Notes: generated by a model not told the origin, from the sequence alone. Shown: positions 49,752-62,114, numbered from the stretch's first letter. The stretch: DNA of 64,000 bases from Pohlia nutans (GCA_022496805.1 CM040092.1:18680113-18744112); one strand, 5' to 3'. Translations and numbers: made by a program.

Positions 49752-51266
49752 ATGGCGCCACGAGCTGGAGAAACCGTCACGGGATCAGATGATCAAATTG
49801 CAGTACTCGCGACCCCCGCTGTGAGGACGATGGCCCCACTTCCCAGGGCTCAGCCTCGTGCCGACGGGCCGGCGTGTGTGCTGGGCATCGGCACCGCCGT
49901 GCCGCCCACTGAGTTTCTGCAGTCCGACTACCCGGATTTCTTCTTCAACATCACCAACTGCAGCGACAAGGACGCCCTTAAGGCCAAATTCAAGCGCATC
50001 TGTAAGTCACTCACACAACCTCGTCTCCATATGTGCTGCAGTGTAGATTGACTACAGTATTGGCGACTAAAATGAATCTCATTCTTGAAATGGCAGTTAA
50101 CCTCCAAATTCGTGCATTGGAATTTAATGCTTCTCCAAGTTCTGCGATAATTCCGTCTGAATGCAACCTCCGCTTTCGTGAAATGGAAATGTTTCCAGGC
50201 CATTTTCACTCGCTCATTGAATTGATGTTGATGGTACGGTGCAGGTGACAAGTCCGGCATTCGGAAGCGGCACATGTTTCTGACGGAGGAGGTGCTCAAG
50301 GCCAACCCCGGCATCTGCACGTACATGGAGCCCTCGCTGAACGTGCGCCACGACATCGTGGTGGTGCAGGTGCCCAAGCTGGCCGCGGAGGCCGCCGTGA
50401 AGGCCATCAAGGAGTGGGGCGGCCGCAAGTCCGACATCACGCACGTCGTGTTCGCCACCACCAGCGGCGTGAACATGCCCGGCGCCGACCACGCGCTGGC
50501 CAAGCTGCTGGGGCTGAAGCCCAGCGTGAAGCGCGTGATGATGTACCAGACGGGGTGCTTCGGCGGCGCGTCGGTGTTGCGGGTGGCCAAGGATCTGGCG
50601 GAGAACAACAAGGGCGCCAGGGTGCTGGCGGTGTGCAGCGAGGTCACGGCCGTGACGTACCGCGCCCCGAGCGAGAATCACTTGGACGGGCTGGTGGGGT
50701 CGGCCCTGTTCGGCGACGGCGCGGGCGTGTACGTGGTGGGAGCGGACCCGAAGGCGGACGCGGAGAGGGCGCTGTTCGAGGTGCAGTGGGCGGGGGAGAC
50801 CATCCTGCCGGAGAGCGACGGCGCCATCGACGGGCACCTGACGGAGGCGGGGCTGATCTTCCACCTCATGAAGGACGTGCCGGGGCTGATCTCCAAGAAC
50901 ATCGAGAAGTTTCTGAACGAGGCGCGCAGGTGCGCGGGGTCGCCGCAGTGGAACGAGATGTTCTGGGCGGTGCATCCGGGAGGCCCGGCCATTCTGGACC
51001 AGGTGGAGGCGAAGCTGAAGCTGAGCAAGGACAAGATGCAGGGCAGCCGCGACATTCTGTCGGAGTTCGGCAACATGTCCAGCTCGTCGGTGTTGTTCGT
51101 GTTGGACCAGATTCGGCAGCGGTCGCTGCGGATGGGCTCCAGCACGCTGGGCGAGGGCAGCGACTTCGGCTTCTTCATCGGCTTCGGACCCGGCCTCACG
51201 CTGGAGGTGCTCGTGCTCAAGGCCGCGCCCAACACTGGACATACATGTACCCCTTTAGATCATTGA
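49752..51266 (+). CDS. Chalcone synthase, 2 exons, 423 aa
   Basis: Type III polyketide synthase condensing p-coumaroyl-CoA with three malonyl-CoA to naringenin chalcone, the first step of flavonoid synthesis, in the cytosol. Exons 49752-50001 and 50245-51266 join inside the conserved Cys codon (KRIC|DKSG), the usual CHS intron position, giving 424 codons with the stop. Catalytic Cys188, His327 and Asn360 lie in [19 protein letters not shown] and FGNMSSSS; gatekeepers Phe239 and Phe289 are kept. All are offset by exactly 24 from alfalfa CHS, reflecting a longer N-terminus. The [13 protein letters not shown] loop is intact. The divergence from angiosperm CHS ([16 protein letters not shown]) looks moss-like. 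A CHS-like type III synthase with another starter is possible. Very GC-rich exons. Head-to-head with PAL. Confidence 0.95.
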
Positions 51267-52929
51267 TCCATGCAGGTGATCTATCTGTATATCATGCCGG
51301 GCCATGGCCATCACCAGAATACACATGTGTTGCAGTGTACGAATTAGGAGATACTCCGATCAGTCTTCTCTTCCATTTAATCACTGTAGCTCACTCATGG
51401 GTTGAGTTTCAGTGGCATGCAAACCCATTCATTCATTCATTCATTTACATGCAGTTGTAGAATGAGATTTCGAAGTGAAATCCGAAGCTGTAGGAGGAAT
51501 ACATCCAATTATTCAGATTCTTGTTCAATTGCTAGAATTTGAGTCATATTGCTCAGAAGTAGGCTGGCAGTAATTAGCACTGGGAGCCATGAACGTCTTA
51601 GCATGTATAAGAGCTGGATATATCTTACATACCATGCAATTTTGTTTCTTATTTGGCCGAGTTCACATGCGTTTTCTGTAGCAATATTTTTCGTAGAGCA
51701 CAAATTGACATCACTGAATGAGTGATATCTTGTAGATTAGGCTCAATTGTGGTATCCACACTACGAGAAAAGGCATTATTTTGGACACTGCTTAGTGTAA
51801 AATAAATAAATAATTTTGACATTATCAGTGTCAAACTTAGCAATGTTGAAAAGAGGGTAAAAAGTATCACCCTCTTTGGATAGTGTGAGTGAAATGTTGA
51901 TGTGAATAGAAGGGTATGGAATTGGTTAGGATCAGAGTTTGCTACTAATGCACGAATGGTACATATTCAGACTGAGCATGAGGTGTGAGAGCACAACATG
52001 ATTCAAGTAAATTTTTTGGAAGTAGAGGCTCAGAAATTGGTTTTGAATCAAATGCAATATACTTGACTTCTTTTATTTTAACTACCAAGGATTTTGAACT
52101 AATGATTGAGGCATTTTTTTATGTGTGACAAGTGTATTATAGTGAGTGTTAATGTCACAAGTGTGCAAGATATCTCCAAATTTCATTTTTGTAAAAGTCA
52201 TTTCTATTAACCCTTTTGCATGATTTTGTGCACTTTTATCAAGCATTCAACCATTATTTTGTGACTTAAGAACCATATCTAACCAAAAAAAAAAAAAAAA
52301 AAAGCATTATTTAAGATGAATTTATTTGACTGAGGCAAGAGTTAAGGTTGACAAGACCTGTGTTTTAGCTTTAAGCTATATAAATAGAGAGATGATATGA
52401 AGAGTGTATACTTATTCACCGATAAGAGGTGAAAGGTCACTTGTTGCTCGTGAGAGTGGAAAAGCTAATTGTTGTGAGTTGAAGGACCAATTGTAGAATG
52501 AATGAGAGACATGTGTCATAACGTATTCAACCCATGGCATCAAGAGTAGTAGGCACAAACTTGGTCATGTGGCCAAGTTAGCAAGCACTTCGCCTAACAG
52601 ACTCACAGTGGCGGCCAAAGTTACTCTCTCTATATTCAACCCATATGGTTTGCAACGATAGTTTTGACAAGGTATAACTAGTTACCTATGGCATACGGCT
52701 CAAAGTGGTGGAGTTAGAGCAATGCAAATATGTGAATACCACATGTGCCTTTAAAGTTTGACACATGCGTGTATTGCTACTAACACCATCATTACTTTTG
52801 ACATGATCAATTTTTGGTGAGAAACTGTATACATTTGAAAGGTAATTTTTTGCTTGTAAGAATTAAAGGCATAGTAAATAATAGTTGAAATTTTACTTTG
52901 TCAAGATGAAAAATCGCCTACAATCTATA
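51267..52929. other. CHS 3' flank and transposon-like DNA, no gene
   Basis: ATTC repeats at about 51427-51446. CACTACGAGAAAAGGCATTA near 51761 resembles a CACTA-transposon end, but no second end was found. A poly-A run lies near 52287-52305. Confidence 0.4.
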
Positions 52930-53250
52930 CATTAAGACATGTTAGTGTCTTTGTTTGTAACTTGTTTTTTTTGTTTTTTTTTGTTTTGTATGTTACATCC
53001 AGATCTCTCGGACTGTGCGCCCACGAGCCGCATTTTTGGTACCGTCAGAAAGCCCTCAACAAGAAAGGGTGTACCAAAGTGGTTTTATGGCTTTTGGACC
53101 TACAGTGTGAAAGTTATAGATTTTTAATTGAATTTTGTCACCACAAATTGAATTAAATTATGGGTAAATTTAATTCTAAAAATAAATTTAAAAGTTTAAA
53201 TGAATGGCTAAATCACTTGGCCAACGGCTCAGGGCCACACTAGTGGTATT
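52930..53250 (+). repeat. Family F repeat copy 3
   Basis: Aligns with the tandem pair at 38180-38722, sharing AGATCTCTCGGAC-like text, AAAGGGTGTACCAAAG, ATTGAATTTTGTCACCA and a GGCCACACTAGT end. Dispersed repeat of unknown class. Confidence 0.6.
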
Positions 53251-54065
53251 GAATTAAACATTCTTTGCAACTAGACTAGCCATAAAACAATGTCATTGAT
53301 ACAATACACATTGAAATAAACATTAAACAAGGTTGTAAACTATGTGTATTTGTGGAATTTAAGAGAGACTTGACATCCCCTAAAATGAAAAATAATTCAA
53401 AATTTGAAAGTTTGATAATTGTGCAATTTGTTGTACGTTGGAGATGAATTTAAGGGTTAATTATTACCTTATATGAAATGAAGAATCAATTATTGCAATA
53501 CGGCAAGTGATAATTTCAATGATGATTATAATTCGTTATTTGTAACATACAAGTCTTAGGGGAGAGAATGGAACAATGCATACATAGATTCTATGAATAT
53601 CATCCTTTGAAAATTTGACACGTGCTTGCTTATGAACACATATTAGTAATAAATACTTTGAAAATTCATAAATCAGCTGGTAGTTTTATTTGGACCACCT
53701 CACATTCTCACTGAATCGATTGTACAAAATTATGAAACAATGCCGCTCCAATTCGCAAAGGAATGTGTGATAAATTCATATTAGCTCACCTAAAAATGCA
53801 GAGAAGTCTCACTGAAATGTTGAGGATACTGAAACCATGAGTGAGCTCCCATTCCATAGTGACTCTTGTTACCAAGAGCAACACACCTTTTCATAAAATA
53901 GGTTGAACTTATTTATAAGCATGATTTGGCTAAATGTCTATGGTCACTCATCTTCTAATGGAAGTAGGGTTGTCTATTATCACTTGTACTCACTTAGATA
54001 TATACAGATCAACAACCTGTGACTTTGAAATTGTGTAAGAAAAAATTTAATTGAGCCCTCGTACC

Positions 54066-54797
54066 TTAACCCTTAAACGTCGAGCTCATGACCATGGAAT
54101 CAAGTTGTACCTATCACATTCAATTTTGCCATTATAAATAAGATAAAATTCAAATTTCTATTTTTAGTAGATGAAGCCATGTGTCTACTACAAACCATGA
54201 TTTTTTCACAAGTTTTGGTGATAATTAGAAATTACTAAGATTTTTTAAGGTGATTGTAAAGAAAATTCATATCAATTACAAAATGTACTCAAAAATTCCA
54301 ATTTTTTTACCAAATGTGTAGATTACAATGAAGAGCATTACAGGTAATGAAAATCATCCATGTATCCAAATTTAGATTTTTTTTCCTACACCACATTAAT
54401 ACATGTCGAACTTGTAACTCCAATAAAACACTCAATTTGCAGAGTTTTCCAAAATTTTAAAGTGGAGTAGAAACTAGACTTGGTAAGTTTCATTTTATTA
54501 GTTAAGCTCAAATGATATAAAACTCATTTTCATGACCTAAATTTAGTTCAAATAGAAAAAACAGAAAAATCCAAAATACACTACATGGTAAATCATTTAT
54601 ACGACTATTTTGTAGTTGAGACCCATATAAAACCCAAAAATAGCTTGAATGATCTGAATTTAACTGATCTGAATTTAACTTGAAGAGGTGACATGACCAA
54701 CAAAAATCCTTCACACAAAATTGGATGAAAATTGGAATTGAATAGTGAGTTACATTCATAAGCCAGTTTTTTTCCCTCCCAGGCGTTTAGGGGTTAA
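54066..54797. mobile_element. TTAA-bounded MITE, family D copy 2
   Basis: Left end TTAACCCTTAAACGTCGAG, right end GGCGTTTAGGGGTTAA, 732 bp. Collinear with the truncated copy at 16604-17215. A short duplication of GATCTGAATTTAACT occurs near 54651-54680. Confidence 0.75.
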
Positions 54798-55257
54798 GGC
54801 CTCTCCGCAGCTCTACACATCTTCCATAAAATCACAATGCTTTAGGAGACGCAAACAGTATCTTAAAGCAGACAATAAGGAAAAACATTCGGAAGCAGAG
54901 ACTCCACAGAAAGATCTCACCTGATGCACATCTTCTATTTCCTGTAGATCTTCTACAGAGCACCTACATTGCTATCGAACTAAACATTCTCTAGCCAACA
55001 AAACACTGCACGTCATCCGGATCATTGAACACTGGCCTGAACGTGAAACAAGGTCGCAAACTTTGAGCACTTGTGGAAAATAATAATTTTTGGACATTGA
55101 TAAAACTCCTCATGCCCGAGAGCTCTAGTCGATCCTCAAAAAACTGCACAGCAATGCTACGACTCATTTGCTCCGTTGTGTGACCACGGTCAATGAACGT
55201 CAAGTCAATCTACTAAACTACTACTTTCACTGGTACAGCCTAGAAGCAAATGGAGTT

Positions 55258-56637
55258 CTATTTCTTTTCTTGTTCGGCCAAAGAGGCAGCGTACGATGGA
55301 GGAGGTCTAATGACAATGCTCCTCTTCCACTCCCTGTCGAGCTTCCTGGATTCCCTAAGCCCAATTCCTCTTTCTATTTCCCTCTCCCGTTTTACCGTCA
55401 ACATCCTTGCAATCTGCCAATGCCACCACCAAATAGGGTTAACTTTGAACGTCATAACATTCTCAATGTGACAACCAAGCATTGGATATGGAGCGCATGA
55501 TTATATCTCTTCTTAGGACGTGGACTACACAAGATCTAACCATCGACGTTATGTCCAGTAACATGGAAGTAGAGCCCCATTATGAAAATGCAACTCACGC
55601 ACATGATTTCTCGTAACAACGAAGCTCTACTTTCACGTAAACAAAAGCCGGGACACGGACACCAATGCTGCAACCACATTCTCAAAGGACTGGCTAAGAT
55701 AAACCCTCTTCAATTATGAAGATTGATTGAGACGCTAAAGTGATTCACAATGTATGCTTGGACTTCACCATTTGCAGTGACACAATTAATCTGGCATCTC
55801 GGAAATCGCATCACAGAACCGAACATTGACTAACGCAATCTTTCACATGTCAACAAAATTCTCGACATATTATTCCACCACATCTTCACCAATTGACCCC
55901 AAAAAAACTTGCACATCAAAATCCAGGCTTCTGCTCTAGTCAGTAATGCAGAAGCACAAAAGCTGAAGGTTGGCCTACCTAGGTGCCTCCGAAGCAACAG
56001 AGCACACAGAAATAATGAATTCTCAACGCATTGACCTATTCTCTTAGTCTAAGCCTACTCGCGGTTTTACTCGCTCAACTTCAAAAATTCATATAGCATA
56101 CAAATTCATATAGCTTATTCTTATAGCATCCAAATAATGCGATTTTTAGTGCATTGGAATCCTCATGGAAATGGGGACGAAATCTATAAAAATAAATAAA
56201 AAGTACTCTCGGTAGGTAAAAGTCACAACAATAGAAATGAGCTGATTGTGGTGAATACAGAATTGACAGAGGAAGGGCAAACGACGCACATTCTTACGGA
56301 TTCGGCGAAACTCGCTGCTCTTGAACTCCTGGCGGGTAGCCTGCTTGGTTCGCAACAAGAAGAGCTCTCCTTTCAAGTCGACCACAGTGGTGTTGATATC
56401 CTCGTCGCTCATCTTGCGGACTTCGACAAGCTCCTCGTCGCGCTTGGCCATGTTGACAACCAACGGGGCGCCATTGCTGTGCTGGGTTCGCCCCTGCGAC
56501 ACGGACAGCAGCGACTTCGCGCCCGGGTTGAAGAACGGGGACACGGAAACGCGGGCATTGCGCGCAACGACGCAGCCGGACACAGACGGGGCCGAGGCGC
56601 AAACCATAGCGCGGCTCACATCGGCCACACACGCCAT
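55258..56637 (-). CDS. Plastid ribosomal protein uL29 (L29), 2 exons, 167 aa
   Basis: Nuclear-encoded protein of the large subunit of the chloroplast ribosome, located near the peptide exit tunnel. Exon 1 is 56637-56290 and exon 2 is 55413-55258, joined in phase 0 to 168 codons with the stop. The first 60 residues are rich in Ser, Ala, Val and Arg with almost no acid, as in a chloroplast transit peptide. The L29 fold follows: EVRKMSDEDINTTVVDLKGE, LRTKQATRQ, FRRIRKN and, across the splice, IARMLTVKRERE. A Ser/Pro/Ala-rich tail follows. Met 56637 is preferred over an in-frame Met at 56805 because it directly begins a transit-like segment. The 876-bp intron has no recognisable gene. Confidence 0.9.
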
Positions 56638-56947
56638 GGCTAACTTACAGCAAAAACCTAAAGAGGGAAAACCCAAATTGAGAAAATGCGCAGCAGCAAG
56701 GGAGTGAGGAAATGCGCTACGAGGAGAGTGAGGTTGAGGAATTCGTGAAACGCAATTGGGGTTACGTTGCGGATAAGGCAAGACGAGGCCGGGAGCGACA
56801 GCCACCCCGCGATGGCAGCTTGAATGGCAATCCCTGAGTGCCTACCGGGAAACAGAAACCCCCAAACTGGATGATTTTCATCTTGCCACGGAAATGGAAG
56901 ATAAGGTAGAAGTACCCATAACCGCTGTTTAGATCACCGTGAACGGG

Positions 56948-57488
56948 TTAACGTCCCGATTCAACACTAATTTCAAAGATTTGTTATAAATTGTTTGATG
57001 AAAAAAAAAAATGGAGTTGATGTACAAAGCGAAGTTGTAAATGTCAATGTGAAGGTCACATGTGTACGGTTGGATTTATCATATTCTTTATTAATATTTT
57101 TAAATTAATTTTGCAAGGTTTTTTCTTGAAATTCAATTGAAAATCCCAAATTAACACCGAATTTTATTTTTAAATATTGTAATGAAATTAGAATAACTTG
57201 CACTACGAGATGGTCTGGTTTTCATTATTTGATTCTACTTATTTTAGAAAATCATGTTTAAAGTCTCATTTTTTGAACTAAAAATGAAACTTGACGTAAA
57301 CTAACTGTGTTGTTTTTCAAAAAATCACAATATCTTATTTTGAAGATCCATATTGTACAAATGATAGTCAACTAGCATAAGAACCAAGAGAAATTTGGAT
57401 AGATGAAAAACTGTACGGGATGTAGTGTTGAGAAAGATTGCAGTTTGTTTGTCGTCCATTATATAAATGCAAACGCGTCAAAGGGTTA
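56948..57488. mobile_element. TTAA-type MITE, family A copy 3 (left end shortened)
   Basis: Left end is reduced to GGGTTAACGTCCCGATTC, consistent with loss of the bases between two TTAA words. Right end GCGTCAAAGGGTTAA. The interior matches 17358-17904. Confidence 0.75.
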
Positions 57489-57786
57489 AATTGCCTAAAT
57501 CCTTAACGCCTAAATGCCTAGGATATTTGACAATTCATATGAATGTGGAATCGGGTTGCTTTTGGCCACCTTGTGCACTTAGGGATTCACCCTAGTGCCT
57601 GTGTGATCACTAGATTCTTATAATTCCATATATTTTTTGACTTGTCAAAAATTAAAATTTTAACCAAAAAAGTCCGGTTTGATGTGTTTTCTACATAGAC
57701 ATGCTCCAAAAATTTGATCTTGATTTAAACACCAAAGTTCCCATAATACTTACAAATGTAGTGCTAATTAAACATAACAAACACCT

Positions 57787-58369
57787 TTAACCCCTAAATG
57801 TCCACAACCCTCTCTTGATTTGAAGAATTGCAAAGATGCATTATAAAATGCAACTAAAGGGGATATTTTGAACTTGATGTATGAATAAAAGTTGTACATT
57901 ATGAATTTTAGATTCTATTCATATAGTTAAATTTATGATTGTTGTCACCAATATTTTTGTATAAAATTTGAAACTTAAAATTCAAAAATCTTTTGTAATT
58001 CGATTACGAATAAGATATTGACAATCTGTGAATGAAATTTGTTACGATGGGTTGAAATGTAATACTCTAAGTGTAGTGATCTTTGGACATTTTTTGGTTG
58101 CTTAATTTTATGAGTTTTTTTTTTAATGCTTAATTTTCAAGAGCACTTTTGAACTAAGATTTTTTAAAAAAATTTGGTGAATCGCTTCAATATGAATTGA
58201 GGCATAAATTTTCATACATTTTTAAAATTTTCACCAATACTCCCTTTGTAACAACTCTAAAAAATCGCCGGAAAATTTTCACTTTGCCAAAAGTCGACGA
58301 CGGAAGAGAAAAACAAATTCATTTCTACGTATTGTCCATTTTTTGGACGACCAAGCGCTTAGGGGTTAA
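57787..58369. mobile_element. TTAA-bounded MITE, family B copy 3
   Basis: Left end TTAACCCCTAAATGTCC, right end GCGCTTAGGGGTTAA. It and the neighbouring family A copy are both followed by AAATTGCCTAAA and a CCTAGGATATTTG block, so a flanking segment has also been duplicated. Confidence 0.8.
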
Positions 58370-60084
58370 ATTGCCTAAAATCTTAATCCTTGAATACCTA
58401 GGATATTTGGACATAACTTAGGTGTATTATAAGACATGATTTTTCAAACCGTTTTGACTAAAGAATAGTTGTGAAGTATATTGATTATAGGACACATGTA
58501 CAATACAAAAGAATAAAATATTTTCAGTTGAATTTACAAGTTTTGAAGTTGAAAATTCACTAAAGTTACATCATTGATGCTTTCAACTTAAAATTCATTG
58601 CGATGCATAATTCAAATTCATCGGTCGAAATCACAGTGTTTCAAAAGTGATGGAATTACTCATATGAGTATTATAATTATAGCTTGACAGAAGTGTTTCT
58701 GAAAGTGATTAAAAAACTTGTCAATAAGTAAAAATCTTATTATTTTAATTCAACATTGTTCAATTATACACATGTGGTCAATGATTCAAAATTTCTTAAG
58801 ATAATGAGTTATTTTGTATTTATAACTTGATTATAAAGAGAATATATCATCGAAAATAGAATTCAAAAATTTTTGACATAAATAATTAAATTGTATGAAT
58901 GTCATCCAAATTTCATCATTGACATCTTTCATTTGTATGACAACTTCATGAAGTGAATTTTGTATACTCTTCATAGAAAATTGTAGATATCCGAAATAGA
59001 CATTGAAGGATAATTAGACACAAAACATGTTTTAAAATAAGCTTTTTTTTATAAACATAATGAAACAAGATTTCACAAAATTAAATTTAGCTTTTTCCAA
59101 ATAAAAAATACCAAATTAAAAAAATAAAGTTTGGACAACTATTTTAACACCGAATAATTAAGGCAACTAAATATAGTTGCTTATAGTAATGATCTAATTT
59201 TTAGAAATATAGAGCCAAAGTTCCCATAATATTTAGAAATATAGAGCCAAACATTAAAAACACCTTTAAATACAATGAGTACCTACAAAAAACAATATTA
59301 TATCCCATCAATGTTGTATTTTATACTCACATAAGATTATTTTTATAGAAATACTTTGATTGATATTTGTTTTTAACATCCAAAAAAACAACACTACAAA
59401 ATCAACTTTTTCCCATACTTTTAGTAGCCATAATTAGACATAATTTTTGTGCATAGTAGCCTTTTGGTACATTGAGCGAAGTGAGATGCATATGAAAAAA
59501 ATCACATATGTTGTTAGATTGTATAGGTGCCCTCTGCTTTTCATTAATTTTTACTAATTCACATAGAATCATTTGAATGATTAAAATGGGATTGAAAAAC
59601 ATATATTTTAGGTTTTTTTTGGTTTCACAAGGAGCCAAAGGAAGAGAATGTTTCATTTTGAAAGCCAATGTTTTTGTTTATCACTACAAAGATTGATAAT
59701 AACCTCCGATTTATAGCAATATCTTTAGTGGATGCAACAATTTACTCAAAAAGTAAGTTTGTATATGAGGGTCTCCAAAACTTGGGTAGTTTACAATATT
59801 TTGAAAATGTGAGAAAATAAGTATCGCAACTTTCTTCAAACAAGTCGTTCATGCAATTCAAGGACATCCAAAGTACCACAATATTCTACAATTCTTCCTC
59901 TCCACATGTTTCAAGAACATACATGCTATCGCAATATTTCACATTCTTGACCTCTACACGTTTAAAGAACATGCAAAATACCACAATACTCTATATAACA
60001 ATGCAATTATTCTACGACTAACAACTTATTTTAGAACATAAGCACTTTACTACACAAAATGCAGTTAGCGAAAGAAGCATAATT
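58370..60084. other. Gene-free AT-rich stretch
   Basis: No domain-bearing open frame was seen. Local repeats of CACAATA/TTCTAC/GAACAT words occur around 59880-60000. Confidence 0.45.
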
Positions 60085-60855
60085 TCTACCTACAACACCC
60101 AATTCCCTATTTTTGCATTCGGCCATATAATCATGCACTTGGCTTCCGGGCGCACTAAAAATTCAAACCGGTAGAAATTGCATGAAAATTTTGGCCAATT
60201 TTTTTCTTCTACAGATTTGGTTGCAAAAAGGATAATTTGGAAATTTTCGAGTCATTTTTTTCTTGAAAAGTCATTACTTGTGCTTTGAATATTTTCTAAT
60301 TTAATTATATACACAACAAAACTCTCCTTGAAATTGATCTTGACACATAGTATATTAGAAAATACATGAGGTTTGAGTTCTCAAACAAGAGTTTAAGTAC
60401 ACGTCTTACAAAACCATGTAAACATATTGTAAGCAATTAGAAGTAGGCAAAAAATAGACAATTATGTTTTAAATATACATTTTAGTATATAAAAACACTT
60501 TACTTATTTATAATTTATAAAAATAGTACAAACTTTTAAATCAGTACCTTGACAAATAAACTAAACAATAACATATTATATAGTAATGTACTCATCTACT
60601 CTAGTAAGCATCTAGCAACCTCTTGTCACCCATGCCTTCAATGTGCATTGCAACATATTCAAGTATGTGCGACTTCGCTTCATTTGGAATAGTGATTTGC
60701 TTCATCCGCACGTAATCATATAGCGTCACTGTTGCATTTGTTGCTTCCTCCCTCCAAATAACAACTCCACCATGACATTTTCTTACTATGTTATCAAAAC
60801 AGATTGTCCAACTTTTTCGAACAAACTCTTTAGAACAACGAGCTAAACGATTCAC
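60085..60855 (-). pseudogene. Transposon-derived coding fragment, family G copy 2
   Basis: The minus-strand frame 60855-60601 ends in QITIPNEAKSHILEY and a short tail, matching the fragment at 6084-6386. The downstream flank also matches. The upstream part differs from copy 1 (NRLARCSKEFVRKSW), so one copy is rearranged. Family unknown. Confidence 0.5.
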
Positions 60856-60997
60856 TCCCCTATATAGAATCCATGAAATTCCACATGACCAACATCATTG
60901 TCAACTCCAACAGGGCATCCAAATGCACTAAAAAAAGGGAAAAAAGAATGTGCGATCATGCACACTCAACCACCTATACAAAAAATAAAACAAAAAA

Positions 60998-61029
<32 letters not shown>
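60998..61029. repeat. (AT)n microsatellite
   Basis: About sixteen uninterrupted AT dinucleotides. It creates spurious open frames on both strands. Confidence 0.95.
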
Positions 61030-61134
61030 CTTTTTGCGGGTCGCTAATGATACATAGCCGCCCCTTTGCTTTCTTCCTTTCGTAAAGAGAACATGCGTAT
61101 GTTCTCCCATACCCTCTCATAGCCGCCTCATGAG

Positions 61135-61142
61135 TATATAAG
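61135..61142 (+). promoter_or_regulatory. TATA box for the gene at 62115
   Basis: TATATAAG lies upstream of a GC-rich leader that ends at a good splice donor (CAAG|GTATGT, 61712). With an acceptor at 62101 this gives a plausible 5' untranslated exon (about 61167-61711) and leader intron. Confidence 0.45.
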
Positions 61143-62114
61143 GCGGCCATGGGAGCATAGAAGAATACATTTGTGTTCTTTTGAAGAGAAAATTGAATGG
61201 GTCCGGAGAACAATATTCTGGACCTGCGAGTGTTTCGCGGAGCAGCTGATGTCATGATCTGAGGTCCCTATTTGAGATAACACTGTTCATCTTTTGGACT
61301 CCCACACTTGCTCGTTCCCTTCCACGGCCTTTTGCTCCACGGGCGCCTGCTCCTTGCCTTCTCCGCTTCGCGGCCTTCTGCTCCAACCTACTCCATGCCT
61401 ACGGGCCCCTGCTCTACGGGCGGCCTTCTGCTCTGGATCTTTAGCTTGGCTGCGCCCGCTCCTCATCCTATTTTGCGCCTCCAGCTTGCGGAGCCTGCGC
61501 ATGTTCCTCGCCTTCGTCTGCTTCGTGCCTGCGTCTACTCCTTGCCTTCACGTGCATCCCCACCCCAGCCTCTTTGCCACGCCCAACATCGTGCTCCGTA
61601 TCTTGTCTTTGTAGTAATCGTGGTTTAGGTTTTTGGATCGGGGCACATGAATGCTTGGAGGATCGGGACGTGCAGTTCAGAGCTAAAGGCATTTAGAACT
61701 CAAGTTTCAAGGTATGTTTTTTTTTTTTTTTTTTTTTTTTTCAATCACTTGTGAGTAAGTTCATGGTATACTAGTTGTAGGGTTTTAGTAAATTTGGTCC
61801 AACTACACAATGCAGTCAATTTAAATTGTAATATTCAAATTGTGAATTGATGGATGCTTCAAACAAGAAAAAATTGGTTGAAGCATTTGATTGCTACTTC
61901 GTGAGGTTTAGGGTTTTAGTTTTTGTGTAGATTTGGTGTTGTATTGTTTAGTGTTAAGGGTTTTTCCGTATGTTTAGAGTTCTGGCTGTTTCGTTCTTCT
62001 GTAGGATTTAGGCTGTTCCGTCTTTGGCTAGGGTGATGCGTTGTTTTCGTCCAGCCTGTTCCGTTGATGTGGTTTGGGGGTTTTTTTTTTGAAAATTGCA
62101 GTCGTCTCTTTCAG

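Noticed and set aside
50214..51242. Long antisense and alternative-frame open reading frames over CHS exon 2
   Set aside because: Artefacts of GC-rich third positions. The CHS frame has all catalytic residues.
51761..51785. CACTA-type transposon terminus
   Set aside because: Only one end is visible, with no partner and no transposase.
52207..53460. A possible 1.25-kb TTAA-bounded element
   Set aside because: The outer sequences TTAACCCTTTTGC and TTTAAGGGTTAA share too little beyond TTAACCC to count as inverted ends.
4619..58369. CCCTAAA words resembling plant telomere repeats
   Set aside because: They occur singly at the ends of paired inverted repeats, not in tandem, so they are transposon ends.
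61294..61628. Two overlapping Cys/Leu-rich open frames
   Set aside because: They arise from imperfect GC-rich repeats in a region better explained as a leader exon. Both frames look equally coding, which argues against either.
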